Assembly: GCA_902611605.1 (NCBI GenBank)
Contig: CACMAH010000015.1
Span: 1 to 32,407, forward strand
Source: an uncultured Alphaproteobacteria bacterium
GTDB taxonomy: Bacteria > Pseudomonadota > Alphaproteobacteria > Rhodobacterales > Rhodobacteraceae
DNA: 32,407 bases
Reading direction: 5' to 3'
Shown here: piece after piece, positions 17,281 through 25,340 of the stretch
Position numbering within the stretch: the first letter of the stretch is position 1
Layout of the letters: each line of letters opens with the position of its first letter
Made by a program: the position numbers and the translations under genes
The notes under the pieces: model-generated
Seen by the model: only the letters and a program-made list of their open reading frames with translations
Databases searched by the model: none
What the model was told of the DNA's origin: nothing

Positions 17281-18879
17281 TTAAACATCTTGATCAAGCC
17301 CATATGAAAATAGTGATAAATAAACTAATGCATCTCTACCATATATATCAGGTCTATATTTTATTGCTCCAAACTCATCAAATAAAACAGTTCTATAAGA
17401 CATGTATACTGGTATACGACTATCAAGATTAAACCTAGTCTCTTCAGAACTATTTAATGCCGAATAAAATTTAGAATTGTCAACTGTTTCATCTCCAGAC
17501 AATAAAGCATTAGCAAAATTAAACGGACGGGCTAACCTAACACATCCATGGCTAAATGCTCTTAAATCTTTTGAAAATAAACTTTTCATCGGCGTATCAT
17601 GCATATAAATGCTATGTTTATTGGGAAACATAAATTTTACTTGACCAAGTGCGTTTAAATCTCCTGGGTTTTGTTTAATTTCAAATGGGAAATTATCAAC
17701 AGTAAATACACTCATATCTATTAGGTTCGGATCTATCGTTTTATTAGTGCCTCTAACATATAACAGCATTTCATTATTAATTAAAAATTCTGGATCCTCT
17801 TGGATTTTTGGTAAGTATTCATCAACGGCTATACTTTTTGGAACATGCCAAGTTGGATTTACAATAATATGTGTCATTTCATCAAAAAATTCAGCTGTTT
17901 GATAATCAGGTAAACCAATTACAACTTTTGATTTCCAAATTGTATTATTTTTATTTACATATTTTGCTTCGTAGTTTGCTTGGTTAATTAAAATATATTG
18001 ACTACCAAAATCAAAATTTAACCAACGCAATCTTTCTAAGTTAACCATAACTTGAATTAATTTTGTTTCTATTGATAGATTTAATGCTTGATACGTTTTT
18101 TTTCCAATTACCCCGTCAGAAACTAAACCACTACTTTCCTGAAAAAGAAGCACTGATTTCAATAATTCTTCATCAAATGTTTCTGATATTGATGAATTTT
18201 CTAAGATATTTAATTCTAATAATCGTTTTCTTAATGGTATGATATTAGGATGTGACATCCCAACTTCTAATGTTATATCGTTAGGCACTATTGTTTGATC
18301 AGCATTTCTATTCTTTAATACTTTTAAATTTGCTAACTCTATCATTAATTTTAAGTAATCTGAACTTTTAGGACGAATACTTTCAAAATACTCTTTAATA
18401 TTTATTTCTTCTGTTAAATTACTCAGAAAATCTTCTTTTATAGTATCATCTCTTTTTATATCAATAAATGAAGAAAGTTTAAGAGGATTAACTATACCTT
18501 TACTTAAATCTTTAGCATGTAGTAAGAAGTTTTTAGTAAGAATAATGTCTAATTTAGCGATATCAGATTCTTTTTTTGAAAAATTTAAATTATTAATTTT
18601 TTGTATTTCATATCTATTTGTGGGTATACCTTCTTTATAACTATTAGTTAGTATACCTAATAAATCGCTAATTTTTGATTTATTATTTTGCCAATACGGT
18701 TCATATAGGTTTTCGGTATAAAATAGTTTAATTGAATCAGTGATATCTTGATTAAATTCAATTATATTTTTAATTTCATTCACTATTAATTCTCTGTCAT
18801 TAGAATATATTTTTGAACAAAACAAAAAAAATAAAAAACATAAAAGACTTAAATTAAAAATAATTTTATTCATGTGCAT
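17281..18879 (-). CDS. L,D-transpeptidase, YcbB/LdtD type
   Basis: Periplasmic enzyme that forms 3-3 cross-links in peptidoglycan. It is 532 residues. A signal peptide is at about 1-27 (FNLSLLCFLFFLFCSKIYS). A helical scaffold follows, then a peptidoglycan-binding segment (about 205-265, ending LVSDGVIGKKTYQAL). The YkuD catalytic domain (about 290-490) has IYMHDTP and SHGCVRL, whose Cys is the nucleophile. Segments such as VNLERLRWL and NPTWHVPKSIA are YcbB-like. Starts at 18879 or 18873 (MHMNK or MNK) are equally likely; I keep the longer. It leads the lpxD-ACP-KAS operon and is divergent from a DUF882 peptidase gene. In E. coli ycbB and ycbK are also neighbours. Confidence 0.92.
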   Translation of the reverse strand: MHMNKIIFNLSLLCFLFFLFCSKIYSNDRELIVNEIKNIIEFNQDITDSIKLFYTENLYEPYWQNNKSKISDLLGILTNSYKEGIPTNRYEIQKINNLNFSKKESDIAKLDIILTKNFLLHAKDLSKGIVNPLKLSSFIDIKRDDTIKEDFLSNLTEEINIKEYFESIRPKSSDYLKLMIELANLKVLKNRNADQTIVPNDITLEVGMSHPNIIPLRKRLLELNILENSSISETFDEELLKSVLLFQESSGLVSDGVIGKKTYQALNLSIETKLIQVMVNLERLRWLNFDFGSQYILINQANYEAKYVNKNNTIWKSKVVIGLPDYQTAEFFDEMTHIIVNPTWHVPKSIAVDEYLPKIQEDPEFLINNEMLLYVRGTNKTIDPNLIDMSVFTVDNFPFEIKQNPGDLNALGQVKFMFPNKHSIYMHDTPMKSLFSKDLRAFSHGCVRLARPFNFANALLSGDETVDNSKFYSALNSSEETRFNLDSRIPVYMSYRTVLFDEFGAIKYRPDIYGRDALVYLSLFSYGLDQDV

Positions 18880-18970
18880 TTAATCCTACTTAAAATAATT
18901 TAAAATGATTAATTTAAAAAATGACATAAATTTTAAAATTAACAAGATATAATATTTAGTCGTAAATATA

Positions 18971-19033
18971 ATTAGTAATTAATAAAATTTATATTTACTA
19001 ATAATTAGTAATTAATAAGATTTAAATTTACTA
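18971..19033. repeat. Two direct 30-base repeats, period 33
   Basis: Unit 1 is 18971-19000 and unit 2 is 19004-19033. Both begin ATTAGTAATTAATAA and end TTTACTA, and they match at 28 of 30 positions with a 3-base ATA spacer. They sit just upstream of a TTGACA box, between divergent genes. They could be tandem operator sites or a simple slippage duplication in A/T-rich DNA. Confidence 0.8.
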
Positions 19034-19040
19034 TTTGAAG

Positions 19041-19068
19041 TTGACATTTTAAAAAAAAACACTAAGAT
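19041..19068 (+). promoter_or_regulatory. Sigma-70-like promoter for the DUF882 gene
   Basis: TTGACA at 19041-19046 is a perfect -35. TAAGAT at 19063-19068 with a 16-base spacer matches the -10 consensus at 4 of 6 positions. Transcription would begin near 19075, leaving a leader of about 110 bases before the ATG at 19186. Candidate only; the region is A/T-rich. Confidence 0.4.
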
Positions 19069-19185
19069 TCAATAAGTTATTGTACAGTTAAAAAGTAAAC
19101 AGGTTAGAAAATATATAATCGTTATAGATTTGGCAGGGTTTCTGCAAGGTTTGTATAGTTATTAAAAATATATGGTATTATAAAT

Positions 19186-19740
19186 ATGGTGTCACGAAGA
19201 AAATTTTGCACAATATTTAGTGGGGCATTGGTTGCTGTTGCTGCTGCTCCTGTTTATTCTAACACTCCAGGGTTATTAAGAAACGCTGGTGACATAAGAA
19301 TTATTAAACTTAAAAATAATAAAACTTCTGAAAAAATTAATTTAGTTTACTGGATAGAGGGATCGTATATCTCTGAAGCACTTAAAGAGGTAAGTTATTT
19401 TATGAGAGATTGGCGACAAAATAAAGTAATTACTTATGATGTTGCAAACATCGATATTATTGCTGCTACACAGGCGCTTTTAGATACATCTGAAACAATG
19501 CAACTTCTATCTGGTTACAGAACTGCTCGTACAAATAGAATGCTATCTTATTCAAATAGTGGTGTAGCCAGAAACTCCTATCATATTAAAGGTATGGCAG
19601 CAGATTTAAGGTTAGGCAATAGGTCAGTATCGCAAATCGCTAGTGCAGCGAAGGCATGTAAGAGTGGAGGAGTGGGTAGTTATCCTAGATCTGGATTTGT
19701 TCATATAGATTGTGGGCCCGTAAGAACATGGAAAAAATAG
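19186..19740 (+). CDS. DUF882 (YcbK-type) M15-like murein peptidase
   Basis: Exported zinc-dependent peptidase of the M15/YcbK family, expected to act on murein peptides in the periplasm. It is 184 residues. An N-terminal SRRKFCTIFSGALVAVAAAP stretch is a twin-arginine-like signal. The peptidase core has SGYRTARTN (109-117), the ligand motif SYHIKGMAADLRL with His133 and Asp140, and FVHIDCGPVRTW with His173. These are the expected metal ligands, all present. It is transcribed divergently from the YcbB-type L,D-transpeptidase, suggesting linked roles in peptidoglycan turnover. It ends 2 bases from proA, tail to tail. Whether it cleaves D,D or L,D bonds cannot be told from sequence. Confidence 0.9.
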   Translation: MVSRRKFCTIFSGALVAVAAAPVYSNTPGLLRNAGDIRIIKLKNNKTSEKINLVYWIEGSYISEALKEVSYFMRDWRQNKVITYDVANIDIIAATQALLDTSETMQLLSGYRTARTNRMLSYSNSGVARNSYHIKGMAADLRLGNRSVSQIASAAKACKSGGVGSYPRSGFVHIDCGPVRTWKK

Positions 19741-19742
19741 TT

Positions 19743-21002
19743 TTATTTCCTTAAAATTCCTTTTCCTTCAATTATAAATTTAAAACTCGTTAATTCTTTA
19801 GCTCCAATAGGACCTCTGGCATGTAACTTACCTGTGCCTATACCAATTTCAGCACCCATGCCAAACTCTCCACCGTCAGCAAATTGTGTTGAAACATTAT
19901 GCATCACTATTGCACTGTCAATTTCAGAAAAGAATTTGTTAGCAATATTTTGACTCTTTGTAATAATTGAGTCGGTATGATTGGAATTATATTTATTAAT
20001 ATGTTCTATAGCTTTATTTAGATTGTCGGTAACTTTAACAGATAGTATTTTATCTAAAAATTCTTTTCCCCAATCTTCATCATTAGCTAATTTTACTCCT
20101 TTTATTTTATTTACTAATTTATCTCCCCTAATCTCAACTCCATTATCCAATAACTTATTTACAAGATTTAAACCATGCTTATGAAAAAAAGTTTTATTAA
20201 TTAATAAGCACTCTAAAGCACCACAAATTCCAGGTCTTCTCAATTTTGAATTCAAAATAAGCTTTTCAACCATTTTTGGATCAGCATCTTTATGGATGTA
20301 GGTATGAACTATACCTTCTAAGTGTGCAAATACTGGTACTTTTGCTGTATCTTGAATTAATTTTACCAAGTTTTTACCCCCTCTGGGGATTATAACGTCT
20401 ATATAATCTGTCATTTGAATTAGCTTTTTTACTGCAATTCTATTTGTAGTTGGAATTATTTGAATTAGATGTTCTGGTAAACCAGTTTTAATTAGTCCTT
20501 CTTTTATACAATTAAAAAATGCTAAGCAGGACTGATAACTTTCTGATCCTGGTCTTAATATTGCTGAATTACTGGACTTTATGCACAAAGCTGCTGCATC
20601 TATTGTAACATTTGGTCTACTTTCATAGATAATTCCTATAAGACCAATTGGTGTTGAAATTTTTTTAATTTTAATTCCTGATGGTCTACTTCGTTTTTCA
20701 ATAATTTTATTTATGGGATCTTCGAAATTAATGATATCATGCAAACTACCTTGAATATCTTTAATTCTTTCTTCATTTAAAGATAATCTATCAATTTTAG
20801 CGGAGTTAAGCTTATTTTTTGTAGCATTACTTAAATCTATTTTATTTGCTTTCAGAATTAAGTTTTTATTTTTTTCAATTATTTTGGAAATATTTTCCAA
20901 TGTTTTATTTTTTTTATAAGAAGATATATTTGACATTAAAAGGCATGCATTTTTACCTTTTTTTCCAAGTTGTTTTACTAAGTTTTCAATTTTAATGGAC
21001 AT
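19743..21002 (-). CDS. proA: Gamma-glutamyl phosphate reductase
   Basis: NADPH-dependent reduction of gamma-glutamyl phosphate to glutamate semialdehyde in proline synthesis. The 419 residues are standard. The aldehyde-dehydrogenase-fold catalytic cysteine is Cys260 in LRRPGICGALECLL. Other landmarks are IGIIYESRPNVTIDAAALC, IIPRGGKNLV, and the C-terminal FADGGEFGMGAEIGIGTGKL. It lies 12 bases after proB on the same strand and is the last gene of the rplU-rpmA-lysE-obgE-proB-proA run. Confidence 0.96.
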   Translation of the reverse strand: MSIKIENLVKQLGKKGKNACLLMSNISSYKKNKTLENISKIIEKNKNLILKANKIDLSNATKNKLNSAKIDRLSLNEERIKDIQGSLHDIINFEDPINKIIEKRSRPSGIKIKKISTPIGLIGIIYESRPNVTIDAAALCIKSSNSAILRPGSESYQSCLAFFNCIKEGLIKTGLPEHLIQIIPTTNRIAVKKLIQMTDYIDVIIPRGGKNLVKLIQDTAKVPVFAHLEGIVHTYIHKDADPKMVEKLILNSKLRRPGICGALECLLINKTFFHKHGLNLVNKLLDNGVEIRGDKLVNKIKGVKLANDEDWGKEFLDKILSVKVTDNLNKAIEHINKYNSNHTDSIITKSQNIANKFFSEIDSAIVMHNVSTQFADGGEFGMGAEIGIGTGKLHARGPIGAKELTSFKFIIEGKGILRK

Positions 21003-21014
21003 ATTATTAATTTC

Positions 21015-22163
21015 CTAGATCAAAACTAAATCATCTATATGAATCATTGCTACTCGTCCTGGATGTCCTAATTTTTTTTCAATTTCGTTCGTTTTACATC
21101 CTTTTATTTGTTGTACATCAAAACTTGAGTAACCAGATAATCCTTGTCCAATTTTATCATCATTATTTGAAATAATTTCAACTGCGTCACCCCTTTCAAA
21201 ATTACCAAATGATTCAATAACACCAGCCGGTAACAAAGATTTATGATTTATCAAAGCTTTAATTGCACCTCTATCTATTTTTAGTTTCCCTTTAGTTTTT
21301 ATAGATAGGATCCATTGTTTCCTCAAGGTTTTAACATCACTTTTGGGAATAAATCTAGTATATTTACCAGTTTCAACTATAAAATTACTAATTGGAAACT
21401 TTTTTAATCCATTTGCAATAATCATTTCACATCCACCATTCATTGCAATTTTTGCAGCCTCTAATTTAGTAACCATTCCACCTTTTGAATTTTCAGAGGT
21501 AGTTTGACTAGCCATATTCAACATCTTTTTTGTAACTTCTTTGATTAATGCTAAATGTTTAGCATCTGGATTAATATTTGGGTCTTTATCATATAATCCG
21601 TCTATATCTGATAATAAGATTAAAAGATTAGCCTCTGTAATCAGTGCTACTTGCGCTGCAAGTCTATCATTATCCCCAAATTTTATTTCTTCTGTAGCTA
21701 CTGTATCATTTTCATTAACAATAGGGATTACACCCATCTTTAATAAAGATTTAAAAGTTGATCTAATATTTAAATACCGTCTTCTATTTTGACTATCATC
21801 AGATGTTAATAATATTTGTGCAGTATAAATATTATATTTTTTTAGTATTAAATCATAAGCTTGAGCCAATTTAATTTGTCCGATAGCAGCTGAAGCCTGA
21901 CTTTCATCTAGTTTAAGTTTTTTTGAAGATAAGTTTAAAACAGATTTACCTAAAGCAATAGAACCTGATGAAACAATAATAATGTTTTTACCATTTTTTT
22001 TTAAAAAAGCAATTTCATCCAATAATGAATTTAACCATTTATTCTTAAGTATATTTTTTTTTGGATCGATTAAAATTGATGAACCAATTTTAATTACTAT
22101 AGTTTTAGCATTAAAAATTTGTGAGTAATTTTCATTACTAGAAATTAATCTATTGGATTCCAT
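21015..22163 (-). CDS. proB: Glutamate 5-kinase
   Basis: First enzyme of proline synthesis and the usual target of proline feedback. An amino-acid kinase domain (about residues 20-270: TIVIKIGSSIL, VSSGSIALGK, NENDTVATEEIKFGDND, LLSDIDGLY, GGMVTKLEAA) is followed by a C-terminal PUA domain (about 290-375), as in the long form. The only in-frame ATG before the kinase core is at 22163. This gives an N-terminal extension of about 19 residues and a 19-base overlap with the end of obgE, so the two are probably translationally coupled. Confidence 0.95.
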   Translation of the reverse strand: MESNRLISSNENYSQIFNAKTIVIKIGSSILIDPKKNILKNKWLNSLLDEIAFLKKNGKNIIIVSSGSIALGKSVLNLSSKKLKLDESQASAAIGQIKLAQAYDLILKKYNIYTAQILLTSDDSQNRRRYLNIRSTFKSLLKMGVIPIVNENDTVATEEIKFGDNDRLAAQVALITEANLLILLSDIDGLYDKDPNINPDAKHLALIKEVTKKMLNMASQTTSENSKGGMVTKLEAAKIAMNGGCEMIIANGLKKFPISNFIVETGKYTRFIPKSDVKTLRKQWILSIKTKGKLKIDRGAIKALINHKSLLPAGVIESFGNFERGDAVEIISNNDDKIGQGLSGYSSFDVQQIKGCKTNEIEKKLGHPGRVAMIHIDDLVLI

Positions 22164-23185
22164 TTTTTTTCTATATTATTTTGTTTTTGATCAATAAAAT
22201 TTTTTTTATAAATTTTTTTAAAGGCATCTTTTATCACATTATCTAAACCAACCATATTGAGTGCTGAGATAGTATGTATTTTTTTTTCATATTCAACTAA
22301 TGATTTAATTTTTTTATTTAAAGTATTTTCATCAACTAAATCAACTTTATTAAGTACTGTTATTCGAGGTTTTTTTAATAACTCTTTATTATATTTACAC
22401 AATTCGTTAAGGACTATTTTATAATCAGTTACTATTGTTGAAGAAGTTATATCAAGAAGATGAATAAGAACTTTACATTTTTCAATATGACCTAAAAATC
22501 TTATTCCGGCCCCTTTTCCCTTATGCGCATCTTTAATTAATCCTGGTATGTCTGCAATAATAATTTGTTCATTATAAATTGAAATGACCCCTAGCTTTGG
22601 TATTAATGTTGTGAAAGGATAATTTGCAATTTTTGGCTTAGCATTAGATGTTATAGAAAGAAATGTTGATTTTCCAGCATTAGGCAGACCTAACATTCCT
22701 ATATCAGCAATCAATTTTAATCTTAAATAAATAGTTTTTTCTAGACCTTTTTCACCAGATGTAAATTTTCTTGGTGCTCGATTAGTTGAAGATTTAAAAT
22801 TATGATTTCCTAATCCGCCGTTTCCACCTGGAATTATCAGTACTTTATCAGCTGTAGTATTTATTTCACCTAAAATAACCTTTTGTTCCTCATCTAATAT
22901 CTCCGTACCTAGAGGTAGTTTCAAATATATATCATCACCAGATTCACCTGTTTTTTTCTTACCTTGTCCTGGTTTACCATTTTTTGCGAAATGATGTTGT
23001 TTATATTTAAAATCTATTAGAGTATTTAAACTGACGTCAGGAATTCCCCAAACTGATCCCCCTCTTCCACCATTGCCACCATCTGGCCCTCCTTTTTCAA
23101 TATATTTTTCCCTTCTGAAACTCAATGCCCCAGATCCTCCATTTCCTGATTTTATATAAACTTTTACTAAGTCGAGAAATTTCAT
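22145..23185 (-). CDS. obgE: GTPase Obg/CgtA
   Basis: Ribosome-associated GTPase needed for 50S assembly and growth control. It is 346 residues. The glycine-rich Obg fold (1-158) includes KGGPDGGNGGRGG. The G domain has G1 GLPNAGKS (166-173), G2 YPFTT (189-193), G3 DIPG (212-215) and G4 NKVD. The third Obg domain (OCT) is absent, as in most alphaproteobacterial forms. It follows the ribosomal protein genes rplU and rpmA, separated by the lysE-like gene, a common context except for that insertion. Its 3' end overlaps proB by 19 bases. Confidence 0.96.
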   Translation of the reverse strand: MKFLDLVKVYIKSGNGGSGALSFRREKYIEKGGPDGGNGGRGGSVWGIPDVSLNTLIDFKYKQHHFAKNGKPGQGKKKTGESGDDIYLKLPLGTEILDEEQKVILGEINTTADKVLIIPGGNGGLGNHNFKSSTNRAPRKFTSGEKGLEKTIYLRLKLIADIGMLGLPNAGKSTFLSITSNAKPKIANYPFTTLIPKLGVISIYNEQIIIADIPGLIKDAHKGKGAGIRFLGHIEKCKVLIHLLDITSSTIVTDYKIVLNELCKYNKELLKKPRITVLNKVDLVDENTLNKKIKSLVEYEKKIHTISALNMVGLDNVIKDAFKKIYKKNFIDQKQNNIEKKWNPID

Positions 23186-23212
23186 TTTAAAACTACTTAT
23201 TGTGTTATTAAT

Positions 23213-23812
23213 TTATTTATAAAATAATAATATTAAACTGCCTAACATGAGTAACGATAAAAATCTCATTAGCCATATTTCATAGTAAGTATTTTGAAAC
23301 TTTTTCTTAAGCTGTTCACCAAAAAAACACCAAAGATTGTGAAAGAATAATTGAACAAAAATAAAAATAATTGCTACAACAATTGTTGAACTAATTAGAC
23401 TTTCATTTGGATTTGTGTAATTAGAAAAGCTTACACTAACCATTGCCCAAGCCTTAGGATTTGTAGGATGCACAGGTAGACCATGAAAGAATGATGGTGC
23501 GTTTGTTAATTTTTGATCTTCACTTACTTTAAATCTTGATAATTTCCACGCTAACCAAATTATATAAGTACAAGATATCACTTTAATTATATTTATAAAA
23601 CTTGGGAATAATTCAAAAAAAGTTAAAATACCTAATCCAATAGGCCAGATAATAATTTGTTTTGATAAAATAATTCCAATAACAAATGGAACAGATTTTT
23701 TAAATCCAAATTGTGATCCAGCACTAAGCAAAATCATATTTGCTGGGCCAGGTGTTGCAACCATTGAAATAGCAAAAAGTGATAAACCTAATGTATAATT
23801 ATCAAACAACAT
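23213..23812 (-). CDS. LysE/RhtB-family amino acid exporter
   Basis: Inner-membrane exporter of the LysE/RhtB superfamily. The 199 residues contain about six hydrophobic segments, the N-terminal VATPGPANMILLSAGSQFG motif (about 18-36) and the cytoplasmic NPKAWAM segment (about 117-123), both diagnostic. The exported substrate (homoserine, threonine, lysine or another) cannot be told. It sits between rpmA (42 bases upstream) and obgE (27 bases downstream), a place often taken by a GNAT acetyltransferase gene in other alphaproteobacteria. Its link to ribosome genes may be positional only. Confidence 0.88.
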   Translation of the reverse strand: MLFDNYTLGLSLFAISMVATPGPANMILLSAGSQFGFKKSVPFVIGIILSKQIIIWPIGLGILTFFELFPSFINIIKVISCTYIIWLAWKLSRFKVSEDQKLTNAPSFFHGLPVHPTNPKAWAMVSVSFSNYTNPNESLISSTIVVAIIFIFVQLFFHNLWCFFGEQLKKKFQNTYYEIWLMRFLSLLMLGSLILLFYK

Positions 23813-23854
23813 TTACATGCCCAATTGAAAGAACTGGGAATTGTAGTTTTACTT

Positions 23855-24103
23855 CTAAATAATTGAAATAAATGTTCTACCCTTAAGGCCTTTATGAAAT
23901 TTTACTTTACCATCAGAAGTAGCGAAAATAGTGTGGTCTTTACCAATACCAACGTTGTTTCCAGGCCACCATTTAGTTCCACGTTGTCGAACTATAATAT
24001 TTCCAGATACAACACTCTCACCACCAAATTTTTTAACACCTAAACGCCTTCCAGCTGAATCACGACCGTTTCTGGAGGAGCCTCCTGCTTTTTTATGCGC
24101 CAT
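23855..24103 (-). CDS. rpmA: 50S ribosomal protein L27 (bL27)
   Basis: Large-subunit protein reaching the peptidyl transferase centre. The 82 residues begin [16 protein letters not shown], with the conserved [11 protein letters not shown] tail present from the start and no cleavable extension, followed by [10 protein letters not shown] and [10 protein letters not shown]. It is a few residues shorter than usual at the C-terminus (ends RTFISII). It lies 14 bases after rplU, the normal pair. Confidence 0.97.
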   Translation of the reverse strand: MAHKKAGGSSRNGRDSAGRRLGVKKFGGESVVSGNIIVRQRGTKWWPGNNVGIGKDHTIFATSDGKVKFHKGLKGRTFISII

Positions 24104-24117
24104 AGTTAATTCCTTTA

Positions 24118-24693
24118 TTACTTGGATTTATTATCCAATTTTTCCTTATTTGCCTTATTTTCTAATGTTTTTTTATCTACGGGTTTTTTTGGTTTTTGGT
24201 TCGTAGAAGCTGATTTTGTTTGATTTTTTTTGACAGAGCTAGAAGAAGAAACATTTTCTTTTGATTTAATATCTCTTTTTTCTGGTTCTTTTGAAACTAC
24301 TTTTGCTTTAGTAGTGATTTTTTTTTGTTCTTTTAATACTTTTCCTAAAATCTCAAAACTACTATCCCCATTTATTTTTTGATCAGATTTAATGTCTAAA
24401 ACTTTTAATATGGTTAAATCTTGTCTATGCCCTTTTTTTCGCTTAGAGGAATGTTTTCTTCTACGCTTCACAAAATGTATTACTTTATTACCTTTAGTTT
24501 GATTAAGTATTTCCGCTTCAATACATGCACCGTTTATTAGAGGTGTTCCAATAGATGGTTTATCACCACCTAAAGCAAGAACTTCATTAAATCTTACCTT
24601 ATCTCCAAGATCAGCAACAAGTTTTTCAACAGATAATATATCACCTGATTTTACTTTATACTGCTTACCACCTGTTTTAAAAACTGCGAACAT
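24118..24693 (-). CDS. rplU: 50S ribosomal protein L21 with long basic C-terminal extension
   Basis: Large-subunit protein that binds 23S rRNA. The canonical bL21 core (about residues 1-103) starts [18 protein letters not shown] and ends with [19 protein letters not shown] and LKVLDI. A further 80-90 residues, rich in Lys, Ser, Asn and Glu and probably disordered, end in [11 protein letters not shown]-terminal tails on L21 occur in alphaproteobacteria, but this one is long and low in complexity. I start at the ATG at 24693 (191 residues); a TTG at 24705 would add MGLE and is unlikely. The gene leads the rplU-rpmA-lysE-obgE-proB-proA run. Confidence 0.95.
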   Translation of the reverse strand: MFAVFKTGGKQYKVKSGDILSVEKLVADLGDKVRFNEVLALGGDKPSIGTPLINGACIEAEILNQTKGNKVIHFVKRRRKHSSKRKKGHRQDLTILKVLDIKSDQKINGDSSFEILGKVLKEQKKITTKAKVVSKEPEKRDIKSKENVSSSSSVKKNQTKSASTNQKPKKPVDKKTLENKANKEKLDNKSK

Positions 24694-24814
24694 CTCTAAA
24701 CCCAAAGTTAAATATCAATTAATACTCATTTGTTTCATTATCAGTATAAAGTCAAGGATAAAGTAGTGATATTAAGTATATTAGTACATTATTTTGAAGA
24801 TTTTAAAATAAATA

Positions 24815-25240
24815 CTAAATTTTTAATTCTTTAATTAATTTTGAAGATTTAATTGTAGCAGTTGAAAAAGCAATTAGAGTTTCTTTTTTCTCAAAAACAG
24901 AGAAAATTTCTGATTTAGTATGTGTAATTAATTTTCCTGCCCTTAAAACAATACCTTTTGCTATTAACTTTTGACATTGGTTTTGTGATAAAAAATTAAT
25001 TTTAAATTCAATAGTCAAAGGTTGAAAAGTGTCTTTCATTAATGAAAAAGCAGCAAAAGCACATGAATTATCAGCTATCGTAGATAATATTCCACCATGT
25101 ACTAAGCCATGTTGCTGAGAAATTTTTTCGTTAAACGGTAAAATAATTTCACAATATCCACTTTTTGTTTTTCCTAAATATGCTCCAATTGTTTTCATAA
25201 AAATTTGATTATTGAAACTAGTTTCTATTTTTTTAATCAT
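24815..25240 (-). CDS. PaaI-family hotdog thioesterase
   Basis: Hotdog-fold acyl-CoA thioesterase. The 141 residues contain the PaaI signature QHGLVHGGILSTIADNSCAF, with the HGG and downstream Asp, and the LTIEFKINFL strand. The start is taken at the ATG at 25240; a TTG at 25246 would add two residues. Substrate is unknown, possibly aryl- or medium-chain acyl-CoA. It is divergent from the SulP gene across about 100 bases and ends 121 bases before the start of rplU on the same strand. Confidence 0.85.
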   Translation of the reverse strand: MIKKIETSFNNQIFMKTIGAYLGKTKSGYCEIILPFNEKISQQHGLVHGGILSTIADNSCAFAAFSLMKDTFQPLTIEFKINFLSQNQCQKLIAKGIVLRAGKLITHTKSEIFSVFEKKETLIAFSTATIKSSKLIKELKI

Positions 25241-25328
25241 TTGCAATTTTACCTATTAATTATTATTTAACACTTTAATCTGGTTATTTTTTCATCGATA
25301 GATAAATTTACTATAAACTAAAATAATT

Positions 25329-25333
25329 GAGGA
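25329..25333 (+). promoter_or_regulatory. Ribosome binding site fixing a TTG start
   Basis: GAGGA lies 7 bases before the TTG at 25341. The SulP reading frame has no ATG before the first membrane segments, so this site supports TTG as the start. Confidence 0.6.
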
Positions 25334-25340
25334 TATTTTA

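Larger units (their letters stand above)
18880..19185. other. Regulatory gap between divergent murein genes
   Basis: This 306-base A/T-rich spacer separates the L,D-transpeptidase (-) and DUF882 peptidase (+) genes. It holds a near-perfect direct repeat (18971-19033), a TTGACA promoter-like box (19041) pointing to the DUF882 gene, and a small GCAG/CTGC hairpin at 19133-19145 inside the presumed leader. No ORF of interest was seen. The promoter for the minus operon must lie in the first half but has no clear consensus. Confidence 0.6.

Noticed and set aside
23931-24206. 91-residue + strand ORF across rpmA and rplU
   Set aside because: Antisense to two ribosomal protein genes with clear homology.
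24706-24814. TTGACT with TATACT/GATAAT boxes upstream of rplU (minus strand)
   Set aside because: The -35 and -10 candidates overlap or are wrongly spaced, so a specific promoter cannot be assigned, though one must exist here.
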